NCBI GenBank assembly: GCA_020633205.1
Contig: JACKEB010000014.1
Coordinates: 186,001 to 250,000 of the forward strand
Direction: 5' to 3'
DNA: 64,000 bases
DNA from: Polyangiaceae bacterium
GTDB taxonomy: Bacteria; Myxococcota_A; Polyangia; Polyangiales; Polyangiaceae
Below are positions 1-7,854 of this stretch, piece by piece; within the stretch, counting starts at the first letter, position 1, and each line of letters starts with the position of its first letter. The notes beneath the pieces were generated by a model. That model did not search any database. It had not been told where the DNA came from and saw only the letters and a program-made list of their open reading frames with translations. A program made the position numbers and the translations under genes.

Positions 1-1100
1 CGGTCACGGCAGCGATGGCGATGTACAGCGGCGCGCGGCGCTCCTTCGGCTTCTCCTGGGTGCCGGTGGCGCCGAATGCGGTCGCAGTCGAATGCGTATC
101 GCTGGGCCGGTTCACTGAAACCATGGAGGGCCGCGGCGGCTCCATATGGCTCACCGTGCGCGGCCGACCGCCTCCCTCGAGGATACGCACGACGCGAGCG
201 GCAGAAGAGACACCGATATCGCCGGCGTACGGACCCAGATCCATCGCGAGCTCGCCCACGGATTGGTAGCGCTTGGCCGCGTCCTTCTCGAGGCACTTCG
301 CGACCACAGGCTCCAGGTCCTCCGGGAGATCCGGGCGCACGATGCGCATGGGCGGAGCGGTGTTCTCCAGCACCAAAGCGCACAGCTGTGGCATCGAGTC
401 GGCGACGAAGGGCAAAGTGCCCGTGAGCATTTCGTAGAGCACCACGCCGAGGGACCAGATGTCGGCGCGCGCATCCACGTCGCGTGCTGAGCGCATCTGC
501 TCCGGCGACATGTAGAGAGGTGAGCCCATGGAGACCTGAGTCTGCGTGAGACTCGAGACGCCCATATCGCTCGTCACCTTGCTGATCCCGAAGTCCAAGA
601 CTTTGGCGATGGGCGAGCCGTCCCCCCCGCGGGTCAGGAAGATGTTCGCGGGTTTGATGTCGCGATGAACGACGCCCGCCGAGTGGGCGGCTGCGAGTGC
701 CTCGCACACCTGGAGTGTGTACAGAGCCGCTAGCCCAATATCCAAGGGACCCTCGGACTCGACGATCTCCGACAGGTCCTTCCCCTCCAGGTACTCCATC
801 ACCATGTAGGGGGAGCCCGTGTCTTCCATCGTGCCGACGTCGATCACGCGAGCGACGTGCGGGCTCTTGATTCGCACGGCGGCTTGCGCTTCCCGGAGGA
901 AGCGAGCGGCGGTGTTCTCGTGTTTGGCGACGGCGGGGAGCAAGAACTTCAGCGCGACGCGATCGTTGAGCACGACGTGCGTCGCTTGGACGACGACGCC
1001 CATTCCGCCAGCACCAAGCACCTTTTCGACGCGGTACTTGCCTGCCAGCACATCGCCCGGCTTGACCTCTACATCGACGTTCTCAGCGACCGCGCTCATT
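1..1100 (-). CDS. Serine/threonine protein kinase (C-terminus cut by window edge)
   Basis: Eukaryote-like (Hanks-type) kinase that would phosphorylate Ser/Thr on target proteins. Starting at the ATG at 1100, the frame is open to the window edge. It shows a glycine loop GAGGMGVV (about residues 29-36), the ATP-binding lysine in VALKFLLP (K51), the catalytic loop HRDIKPAN (145-152) and DFG (169-171), followed by the SPLYMSPEQM activation segment. A linker rich in Pro, Ser and Thr follows, and the last visible residues (LYIAIAAVT) look like the start of a membrane helix, so an extracytoplasmic C-terminal part is expected outside the window. No neighbouring phosphatase or obvious substrate is visible. 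The catalytic residues are intact. Family assignment is very secure; the signal sensed is unknown. Confidence 0.95.
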
Positions 1101-1543
1101 GATTGTTTTCCTTCGCCACAGCCTTCTAACTTTAGAGTTCCGGCCCATGGACCTGCAAGGAACAGGTCCAATGAGTTCGGACTTTTGTAGGTGCTCTCCC
1201 ACACCGCTTCCCGGGCGGCCGCTTCGGAGGTGCGTTGTACGGACGGCGTATTCGGAGTGTAACGTCACGCTTCCCCCCCTTCGCTTCGGCCGAGCCTCAG
1301 CTCTTGCAGCAACGGTGCGCTGCTGGGCCCCTTCAGCTACAGGCGTCTGCTTCGATAGGTGGCTGGTGCGCGGTTCGATTCTCACGGAGCACAGTTGCCC
1401 ACACCACTCGCACTACCTGCATGATGGGCTGCGGCGCACCGTCTGTTGTCAAGCGCCGCGCTCCCCCGAACCCAAAAGGCAGGCGCGGCGAGCGTACGTC
1501 TTCGTCCCTTGAGTTCCGGGGCGAGCGACGGCCGACAGGATTG
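1101..1543. other. Intergenic region, no gene seen
   Basis: This 443-bp stretch lies between the kinase start and the 3' end of the next minus-strand gene. It should hold the kinase promoter. Short open frames on both strands have no ribosome site or recognisable protein. I see no strong inverted repeat or tandem repeat. Confidence 0.5.
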
Positions 1544-2500
1544 CTACATGATGGTGCGACGTAGCGGATGCTCGCGGCCGCTGTCCTGCGCGCGTCCCCA
1601 CACTGGCTTGAACAGCCAATAGTGGCCGTACTTCTTCTCGTAGTCGTGGAACTCCGCTTCCAGGCCGACCTGAGGCTCGAAACCTTTGCGCAACTGGAAG
1701 CGGATTTCACGCCCGTAGTAGAGGTACCCCGTGCGGCGCTCCCAGTCTTGGAAGCTCCACGACTCGAGGATCTTCAGTACGTTGGGGTGGAGGCGTTCGT
1801 TGTTCCAGATCACGTAGCCAGGCGTGCCTTCCGCTGACTGAGCGACCATCCCCGAGTCGCCCGTAGGAAAGCGCTCGATCACGTAGCCACCTTCAGGACG
1901 ACGCATCGAGAGTGCGAGGTCGGTGCCATCCAGCGTCACCTCGACATCAGCGCTCCTCGGCTCGTAAACCAAATGGCCGTGCTCTGAGCGTTCGGAAGCG
2001 AAGAGACAGCCCGCGTCGACTTCGGCCACGCCATAACCATGAATGACGTTGAAGTCGGGACAGTAGGGCGCGACGAGCTGACGCAGCGCCGTCTCCAGCG
2101 AGCGCGGCATCACGTAACCACCACAGGCGAAGAGCATGGTCTCCGGCAGCATGGGCGTCTTCGCCAAGTGCCGGAACAACAAGTCCGCCATGAACAAAGG
2201 CTGGCCGATCAACATGACCGGCATCTTTTCCAGATGGGCGAAATGCAGCGCCCGCGAGCCAGTGGAGTGGCTGAGGTAGGTATCCACCGTAACGCCAAAG
2301 TCAAACGTGCCGACACACGCTGGATACGCGTTGATGATCATCGGCAGCTTGCCTTCGAAGCCTTGGACCAGGTGTGGCCAACGGCTTTGAAACAAGGCCA
2401 TCAGGTTGCCACCGGCGCGTAGCGTGCGGAAACCATACGGCCCGCGATCGTGACTACCGGATGAGTAGGAGAGGACGTCGCCTGCTTTGAGGGAGTGCAT
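1544..2500 (-). CDS. Adenylate-forming-enzyme-like protein (LuxE / phenylacetate-CoA ligase type)
   Basis: A 318-residue protein whose middle part resembles the AMP-binding (ANL) fold. It has a small-residue run at the end of a strand, LFACGGYVMPRSLETALRQL, then the segment NVIHGYGVAEVDAG, which parallels the Y-G-x-T-E adenylate-binding motif of phenylacetate-CoA ligases and acyl-protein synthetases. It is shorter than a full ANL enzyme (450-550 residues) and I cannot find the usual N-terminal Ser/Thr/Gly-rich phosphate loop, only SYSSGSHDRGPYG near residues 12-24. It may be a LuxE-like short form or a degenerate member. It stands alone between a kinase and an acetyltransferase. The family call is an inference from two motifs. 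Confidence 0.5.
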   Translation of the reverse strand: MHSLKAGDVLSYSSGSHDRGPYGFRTLRAGGNLMALFQSRWPHLVQGFEGKLPMIINAYPACVGTFDFGVTVDTYLSHSTGSRALHFAHLEKMPVMLIGQPLFMADLLFRHLAKTPMLPETMLFACGGYVMPRSLETALRQLVAPYCPDFNVIHGYGVAEVDAGCLFASERSEHGHLVYEPRSADVEVTLDGTDLALSMRRPEGGYVIERFPTGDSGMVAQSAEGTPGYVIWNNERLHPNVLKILESWSFQDWERRTGYLYYGREIRFQLRKGFEPQVGLEAEFHDYEKKYGHYWLFKPVWGRAQDSGREHPLRRTIM

Positions 2501-2670
2501 CTAGAAGCTTTAGTGGGCGGTGTCGGCTGTTGCTGTCGCGTTTGGCACGTGAAGACGGCCCATCGAACACAGCTATGAACCCCGAAGCATACGCGACAGA
2601 GAGGCGTTGGCGAAAGCCCGGGGGGAAGTAATGCGAGTCGCGGTAGCAGTGCTCGCTACGGTTGCCGCTT

Positions 2671-2725
2671 GCCGCCTGCTTCTGTCGCCTGCTTCCTGTC
2701 GCTTGCTTCCCGTCGCTTGCTGCCA
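2671..2725. repeat. Degenerate 14-bp tandem repeat upstream of a GNAT gene
   Basis: Three consecutive 14-bp units (GTCGCCTGCTTCCT, GTCGCTTGCTTCCC, GTCGCTTGCTGCCA at 2684-2725) follow a 13-bp partial unit. The array ends 66 bp before the acetyltransferase start, in an otherwise featureless 291-bp gap. A second, unrelated 14-bp array sits at 38640-38708, also just upstream of a gene. Confidence 0.7.
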
Positions 2726-2791
2726 CCGCTTGTTCATTGGGGCGGAACGTCAGGCCCCCGTGTTAGCGTCTGCGGTTTGGAGGTGCGGTAG

Positions 2792-3310
2792 ATGTCGGAC
2801 AGCTTTCGCGTGCGCCAGGCGACCATCGACGACCTGGATCGGATTCTCCACGTATGGACTCGCGGCATCGAGTCGAGCCTCGGGACACCTCCCCCCGACG
2901 ACAAGGACTACAAGACGTACTTCGCCGAGCGCCTGCTCGATCAGACGGACGTCTTCAGCTTCACCTGTGCTGAGAACGCGGCAGGTGAAGTGGTTGGTTG
3001 GATCAGCCTGTCTCCATTCCGCTCGAACCCGGCCGTGAAGGGCGTGATGGCCGAAATGAGCGCGTATGTGGACCCAGCTCATGTGTCGAGCGGCGTCACT
3101 GGCTTCGCAGTGAAGAGCGTGCTGGAGAACGCCGATGTGTCACCGCTCCAGTACATCGTTGCGTTCACCCTGGTGAGCAACGTCGGCGTGCTCAAGCTGT
3201 GTGATCGCTTCGGCTTCAAGCTCGTCGGTACGTACCCGGTGAGCTCCAAAGCGCCCGACGCAACACCGCTTGCCTACCTGGTGCGGCCCTGCGCCTATCC
3301 TGAGAAGTAG
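2792..3310 (+). CDS. GNAT family N-acetyltransferase
   Basis: A 172-residue single-domain acetyltransferase of the phosphinothricin/YncA-like type, which moves an acetyl group from acetyl-CoA to an amine. The N-terminal strand and helix read FRVRQATIDDLDRIL, then VGWISLSPF for the central strand, AEMSAYVDP for the strand before the CoA loop, and SNVGVLKLCDRFGFKLVGTY, the typical C-terminal N-x-x-x-x-L-Y/C-x-x-x-GF segment. The usual R/Q-x-x-G-x-G/A loop is altered here to VSSGVTGFAVKS, so CoA binding may differ. The ATG is preceded by GGAGGTGCGGTAG, a good ribosome site. The substrate is unknown. The gene converges on the lipoprotein gene downstream, with 35 bp between stops. Confidence 0.85.
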   Translation: MSDSFRVRQATIDDLDRILHVWTRGIESSLGTPPPDDKDYKTYFAERLLDQTDVFSFTCAENAAGEVVGWISLSPFRSNPAVKGVMAEMSAYVDPAHVSSGVTGFAVKSVLENADVSPLQYIVAFTLVSNVGVLKLCDRFGFKLVGTYPVSSKAPDATPLAYLVRPCAYPEK

Positions 3311-3345
3311 AGCGCTTCCGCTGGCAAACGCGGCAGAGCTGGGGA

Positions 3346-4272
3346 CTACTGGTTCGGCTCGAAGCGCAGCGTGGTGAGGGTGCCTGGACGCACGATCAAG
3401 CGATCTTCGACCACCTTCAGGTTCTGCGCGTCCGTCCGCCAGTACGCCTGGACCACGACATCGTTCGCGGGCTTGATCCCAATGAAGCCACCAATGGCCA
3501 GCGCGCCCTGCGTCTCACTGAGCTGGGTCGATGGCACCTGAGGCGAGAAGTAGAACTCCCGCGACTGCGCGCTCATCACATCGCAAGAGTTTTCAATCGC
3601 GAAGCGCACGTGGGGCGCGCCTTGCTGAGTTGGGTCCTTCTCGGCGTTGGGGCAGTCCACCGCTTCCATCGCGATCGCGCCGAGGTTTGGATCTCCAGCA
3701 GTCTCCGCGTCGTCCGGAAACAAGCTCACGAAGTCTTCTGGCCGCACCAGGAACAGCGCGTACAGGCGGTCTCGAGTGACGGGGCGGCTGAAGTACTGCA
3801 AGTAGTCCAGGAAGACGCGGTTCTTCGCGTCGGGGCCCTTGATCTCGAAGTAGCCCTGATAGCCCGTGCGTCCGCGATTCGAGGTGGTGGGCACCGCCAA
3901 CACGGCGAGCCCGCTCGCGTCGCTGGTTGCTTCGGCGACCACGTTCTCGCACTTCAAATCGCTGCGTGAGGCGCAAGCCTTGACGGAGATCCCCTCGATC
4001 GCCTCCGACGGATTCACCAGGTTCACGATCGCGAGGGTGATGTTCACGGTGTCGGTGTCCGCCATGTTGTTTGGCTGGTTTCCGACGCAGGAAAAGTCCT
4101 CCCCCATGCCAGCGTTGTGGGTGCCCTCGCCAGGGCCGTTTCCGCCGTCGTACGAGTAGTCGCCTGGCTTGCAGGAAGCCGCCACCTCCGTGTCTTCGAT
4201 GCCAAGCACATTGGCGCAAGCGGTGACGAGTAGCAGGGCTGAGGCGAGAACGCTTTTCCGTAAGGTAATCAT
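3346..4272 (-). CDS. Lipoprotein, unknown function
   Basis: A 308-residue secreted protein. The first 19 residues (MITLRKSVLASALLLVTAC) are a lipoprotein signal peptide ending in a lipobox with Cys19. The mature part has Cys pairs and beta-rich segments (VNITLAIVNLVNPSEAIEGI, then a possible carboxypeptidase-regulatory-like fold with SGLAVLAVPTT), but no family I can name. The start overlaps the stop of the upstream TPR protein by one base (TGATG), so the two genes are probably translationally coupled and their products may act together at the envelope. Confidence 0.75.
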   Translation of the reverse strand: MITLRKSVLASALLLVTACANVLGIEDTEVAASCKPGDYSYDGGNGPGEGTHNAGMGEDFSCVGNQPNNMADTDTVNITLAIVNLVNPSEAIEGISVKACASRSDLKCENVVAEATSDASGLAVLAVPTTSNRGRTGYQGYFEIKGPDAKNRVFLDYLQYFSRPVTRDRLYALFLVRPEDFVSLFPDDAETAGDPNLGAIAMEAVDCPNAEKDPTQQGAPHVRFAIENSCDVMSAQSREFYFSPQVPSTQLSETQGALAIGGFIGIKPANDVVVQAYWRTDAQNLKVVEDRLIVRPGTLTTLRFEPNQ

Positions 4273-5309
4273 CAGAAGTTGCCTCCCAGCCAGACGCCGG
4301 TCGCACGGGGACCGACCGCTGGAGAGACTTGAAGGTGACCAGTTGCAGGTGCTTGCTTCTTACTCGGTGCAGTCAGCAGCAAGATCACGCCGACGGCGCC
4401 GAGCACTCCGCCACCAGCGAAGAACAGCGTTGAGAGGTTGGCTTGGCTCTTGGCGTCCTCTGCCAACGTTTGACGCTCCGCAGTGGGACAGACTCCGTTG
4501 CTGCAGTCCGCGTCGGCCCACTTGTTCTTGGCGCTGAGCCCAAACACGCCGCCAACGGCGAGACCCACGACGCCTGCGCCAGCGAGGATGATGCCCGCGG
4601 TGGTCTGGCCAGAACCGTCGCTCCCGGTATCAACGGGCCCAGGCTGTGGTTGCGGAGTGACTTGTGGACCCGGCGCGGGCGTCACTGGCGTCTCGGGTGG
4701 CTTCTCCACCGGTGCGTCTTCGAGCTCGGGTACTTCGATCGCGATGGGCTCGGTCACACCCGTGGTCGGCACGTCGAACGCCTTCGCCCACTCCTTCTTT
4801 CCCGGCGCGTTCACGCTCAACAGGTGCGGACCCGGATCGATGGGCACCGGGGTGTTCCAGGTCGCCGCATACACCGGTGAGCCGTCTTGTTTGATCTCGA
4901 GACCGTCGATGCGCGCAGCGCCCTTGACCACGATGTTCACGCGCACGAGTCGGCTCTCCAGAGCACTCGCGCGTTCTTGTGCGACGTCGGCGCGATCCTT
5001 CTGTCCTGCGCGCCGTGCGAGCGTCGCGGCTTCCAGGAACTCCGCCCAAGCGCTGGCGGTCAGGCCCTGTTGCTCGTGACAGTCGGCGAGGTTCAGCAGC
5101 GTTCCAAGTGCGGGGTCGAGCTTGTTGCTCGCCGCGAACTTCGGACAAGCCTCCTCGTAGTTCTCCGCATCCTTCAGCTTCTTGGCTTGCTGAAAGAGCG
5201 CCTCAGCCGTCGCCCGATCTTGCGGGGACGTCTGAGCGTGAGCGAGCGGTGCGAAGCTCGAGGCGAGCAAGGTCGTGATGACCATCCACGTGGGGCGGAC
5301 TGAGCGCAT
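4272..5309 (-). CDS. Periplasmic TPR protein with PEGA-like region and C-terminal membrane segments
   Basis: A 345-residue protein with a cleavable signal peptide (AQT after APLAHA), then TPR-like helices (ALFQQAKKLKDAENYEEACP and DPALGTLLNLADCHEQQG), a beta region reading IDPGPHLLSVNAPGKKEW like a PEGA domain, a Pro-rich linker (about 205-230), and two hydrophobic segments (GIILAGAGVVGLAVGGVFGL and a second ending in LLLTAP). This architecture is common in Myxococcota, often near Ser/Thr kinases; one kinase lies 4 kb away. It probably sits in the envelope with its TPR part outside. It is first in a two-gene unit with the downstream lipoprotein. The biochemical role is unknown. Confidence 0.8.
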   Translation of the reverse strand: MRSVRPTWMVITTLLASSFAPLAHAQTSPQDRATAEALFQQAKKLKDAENYEEACPKFAASNKLDPALGTLLNLADCHEQQGLTASAWAEFLEAATLARRAGQKDRADVAQERASALESRLVRVNIVVKGAARIDGLEIKQDGSPVYAATWNTPVPIDPGPHLLSVNAPGKKEWAKAFDVPTTGVTEPIAIEVPELEDAPVEKPPETPVTPAPGPQVTPQPQPGPVDTGSDGSGQTTAGIILAGAGVVGLAVGGVFGLSAKNKWADADCSNGVCPTAERQTLAEDAKSQANLSTLFFAGGGVLGAVGVILLLTAPSKKQAPATGHLQVSPAVGPRATGVWLGGNF

Positions 5310-5438
5310 GTTGTCGCCAGTATATTCAGGTCTTTTGCCTGCCGCCCAGCATGTGGGCAGGTTTAACTAGCTGAACACCTGGCGCGTAATGCCGGCGACG
5401 GAAGCCAAGGCCTGCCAGTTTCTTGCTAAGCAGACCCC

Positions 5439-6251
5439 GTGAACTCACTCAGTGTCGGTCCCATCGGCGGGCATCTCGGTGCGCCTCGCCTGGCGCCCGC
5501 AGAGTCCCGAGCCAGCGACTGGATCGACTCCCGCGTGCTGGCCGAACAGCGTCGGGGTGTCGAGTCCGTCTCGGGTGCCGTGCGGCGAAAGGTCGGCGAC
5601 GCGTGGCTCACGCTGGCGCTGCGCGTACATCGCGGGGTCGTCGACGGCTCCCGCATGACGCTCGAGCTGATGGCCGTGGGCGCCCCAGCTGAGATCTTGG
5701 ATCGCAGCGAGGCGTCTTGTGCGGAGCTCACCGATGTCAGTGCCATGGCCTTTGGCGTCGCCTCAGCCTACCTCGAAGGCCCGCGCTCCCCAGGCGGCCT
5801 GGAGGAGCCGCAATCCCTCAGGGTGGAGCCTGCCGGGCTAGCCGCCGGAATTTTCTGCGAGGATTTTTTCGGGGGTGAGGTCGCGCTGGGTGTCCACCAA
5901 GCGCTCCGTAGGACCACTCTAGAGCCAGAAATAGCACCCATCGTCGAGGCGATTTGCTCTGCCGCGCGGAACCGGCTGGAGCTTGCGCGGGCTGCTTTGT
6001 TGTGGCTACTTGGTGGCCCAGCGAGTGGCGCAATCAAGACCTTGGAGGACGTCAGCCCAGCCCAAATCACCTGGGAAGGCTTCGCCCCCTTCACCGCGCC
6101 CGAGAGCCTAGACAACGTAGATGCAAGGGACCCAGCCTTGGAGCGCCGCGGCCTGCTCTCTCTCGAAGCGCTCGAGGAGCTCGGCGCGCGCTATCTCGAG
6201 CAAGCGTTGCCGCGCCTGCGTTCCGAGCTCTCAAGAAAGGCCTGTCACTGA
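5439..6251 (+). CDS. Conserved hypothetical protein upstream of a HAD phosphatase
   Basis: A 270-residue protein with a GTG start and no recognised domain. It has no signal peptide or membrane helix and is rich in Ala, Glu and Leu, suggesting a mostly helical cytoplasmic fold. Its stop overlaps the ATG of the HAD gene by one base (TGATG), so the two are likely translated together, and a thiol oxidoreductase gene follows. One copy of the dispersed G-rich motif lies inside it (5864-5887). The start is uncertain because no clear ribosome site precedes the GTG. Confidence 0.65.
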   Translation: MNSLSVGPIGGHLGAPRLAPAESRASDWIDSRVLAEQRRGVESVSGAVRRKVGDAWLTLALRVHRGVVDGSRMTLELMAVGAPAEILDRSEASCAELTDVSAMAFGVASAYLEGPRSPGGLEEPQSLRVEPAGLAAGIFCEDFFGGEVALGVHQALRRTTLEPEIAPIVEAICSAARNRLELARAALLWLLGGPASGAIKTLEDVSPAQITWEGFAPFTAPESLDNVDARDPALERRGLLSLEALEELGARYLEQALPRLRSELSRKACH

Positions 6252-6913
6252 TGACGTATCAAGCGTTGTTCTTCGACAACGACGGCGTGCTGGTAGACAC
6301 CGAAGGCCTCTACTTCGAGGCCTCCCGCAGTGTGCTGGGCGAGCTGGGCATCGAACTCACTCATGACATCCACCTCGACATCAGCCTTCACCAGGGAAAG
6401 TCGGTGTTCGAACTCGCGCTGCGTGCGGGCGTCGACGAGGCTGAGCTACCTCGATTGCGCACGGAGCGAGACGCCCGCTATTCAGCCTTGCTGGAGGCCG
6501 GTGTGGAGCCGATCCCCGGTGTGCTCGATGCGCTCGGCACGCTGCGGGCTCGCCATCGCGGCACCAGCCGCCGCATGGCGCTGGTCACCAGCTGCTTGCC
6601 GCACCACTTCTGGCAAATCCACCGCGATCGCCAAGTGGTCGACCACTTCGATCTGGTCTGGACGCCGGATCGTTACGGTCCCCACAAGCCCGATCCCGAG
6701 CCGTATTTGACCGCTGCCGCGGAGCTCGGCGTGTCTCCCGCCGCGGGCGTGGCGATTGAGGACTCCCCCCGCGGAGTTGCTTCCGCGCGGAGCGCCGGCA
6801 TGTACGTGATCGGCATGCGCTCCGACTTCGCTGGCGACGCTGTGGACCTGAGTCAGGCGGACGTGGTGCTAAATCACGTGGGTGAGCTGGTCGCGCACCT
6901 AGATCAGCTCTAG
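6251..6913 (+). CDS. HAD-superfamily hydrolase (beta-phosphoglucomutase / phosphatase type)
   Basis: A 220-residue subfamily-I HAD protein. Motif I is FFDNDGVLVDTE at residues 7-18, with both aspartates of D-x-D present. An alpha-helical cap follows (about 20-85), motif II is the strand MALVTSCLP, motif III lysine is in GPHKPDPEPY, and motif IV is GVAIEDSPRGVASARSAGM. These are the features of sugar-phosphate phosphatases and phosphoglucomutases such as YniC and PgmB. The exact substrate cannot be read. The ATG overlaps the stop of the upstream gene by one base, and the FrnE-like gene begins 9 bp after its stop, so three genes probably form an operon. Confidence 0.9.
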   Translation: MTYQALFFDNDGVLVDTEGLYFEASRSVLGELGIELTHDIHLDISLHQGKSVFELALRAGVDEAELPRLRTERDARYSALLEAGVEPIPGVLDALGTLRARHRGTSRRMALVTSCLPHHFWQIHRDRQVVDHFDLVWTPDRYGPHKPDPEPYLTAAAELGVSPAAGVAIEDSPRGVASARSAGMYVIGMRSDFAGDAVDLSQADVVLNHVGELVAHLDQL

Positions 6914-6922
6914 ATCGCCAAG

Positions 6923-7558
6923 ATGCTGCGTATCGATGCCTTCAGCGACGTCGTTTGTCCCTGGTGCTTCATCGGCAAACGGAAGCTCGAGCTTGCTCTT
7001 GCCCAGCGCCCGGAGCTCGAGGTCGACCTGCGTTTTCATCCTTTCCTGCTCCACCCCTACCTGAAGCCAGAGGGCGAGGACTTCGCCGCCTTCGTGATGC
7101 AGAAGTTCGGCAGCGACCCGGGGAAGCTGTTCACGCGGGTGCTGGGCGTCGCGCGGGACGCAGGTCTCGAGTTTCGCCCGGAGCTCATTCAGCGCATGCC
7201 CGACACGACCGCCGCCCACTGTCTGATCAGCTGGGCGCCGGCCGAGCAGCGCGCGGCGCTCGTGATGGCGTTGTTCAGCGCCTATTTCTGCGAAGGCAAA
7301 GACGTTGGAGATATCCAGGTCCTGGCGGAGCTTGGCGCTGATTTCGGCCTCGATCCGGCGCTCTCCGTCGAGCGGCTCGCAGCGGGGGTCGACCGGGAGG
7401 CGATTCGCGAGCAGGCGGCTGAAACCGCAGACCGTGGAATCACCGCGGTGCCCTTCTTCCTGATCAACGGCCGCTGGCCAGTGCCGGGCGCTCAAGAGCC
7501 GGAGACGCTACTGCGTGTCCTCGACAAGGCTCAGGCCACGGGCGCCGAGGTGCGGTAA
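6923..7558 (+). CDS. DsbA-family thiol oxidoreductase, FrnE type
   Basis: A 211-residue cytoplasmic thioredoxin-fold protein with the inserted helical domain of the DsbA family. The active site C-P-W-C lies in SDVVCPWCFIGKRKLE (residues 8-23), and the conserved cis-proline loop is GITAVPFFLINGRWPVPGAQ near the C-terminus, both hallmarks of FrnE-like polyketide-biosynthesis/stress oxidoreductases. There is no signal peptide, so it should act on disulfides in the cytoplasm. It is the last gene of the 5439-7558 run. Confidence 0.9.
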   Translation: MLRIDAFSDVVCPWCFIGKRKLELALAQRPELEVDLRFHPFLLHPYLKPEGEDFAAFVMQKFGSDPGKLFTRVLGVARDAGLEFRPELIQRMPDTTAAHCLISWAPAEQRAALVMALFSAYFCEGKDVGDIQVLAELGADFGLDPALSVERLAAGVDREAIREQAAETADRGITAVPFFLINGRWPVPGAQEPETLLRVLDKAQATGAEVR

Positions 7559-7731
7559 AGGTAAGTTGTTTCCGTGGGGAAGTTTTGGATGTCGATAGTG
7601 GGGAGAGTCTAGAAAAGCTCAGCAACCCCGGGCCCGGCGGATCCCCTCACCCACACGGACCCGGGGGCGCGTATCGCCAACCGTTTCCGGTCGTCGGTCG
7701 CGCGCGCTGAAGAGACGATCCGCGCAGTTCC

Positions 7732-7813
7732 GGGAGCGACGCTGTAACCACCCAGCGGCATAGAGATCGGATTCTGGACTCGGATCGTGCACGTCGAGTC
7801 CCGTCACGCTCCC
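7732..7813. repeat. Long-range inverted repeat, tRNA-like outline
   Basis: Between two convergent genes, GGGAGCG at 7732-7738 pairs perfectly with CGCTCCC at 7807-7813. Just inside, GCTG and CAGC (7741-7756) form a second 4-bp stem. The spacing resembles a tRNA acceptor and D arm, but the D loop lacks the conserved GG and no convincing T stem is present, so I do not call a tRNA. It could be a structured RNA or chance. Confidence 0.3.
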
Positions 7814-7854
7814 ACGGCGGAAGTTTCGGGTAGGTTGCGCTGTGGTCTCAGCAG

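Noticed and set aside
2454..2726. 90-codon minus-strand frame over the 14-bp repeats before the GNAT gene
   Set aside because: Basic low-complexity peptide produced by the repeat; overlaps the start of a better gene.
7732..7813. A tRNA gene between convergent genes
   Set aside because: No canonical D-loop GG or T stem; only the outer arms and one short stem match, so it is kept only as an inverted repeat.
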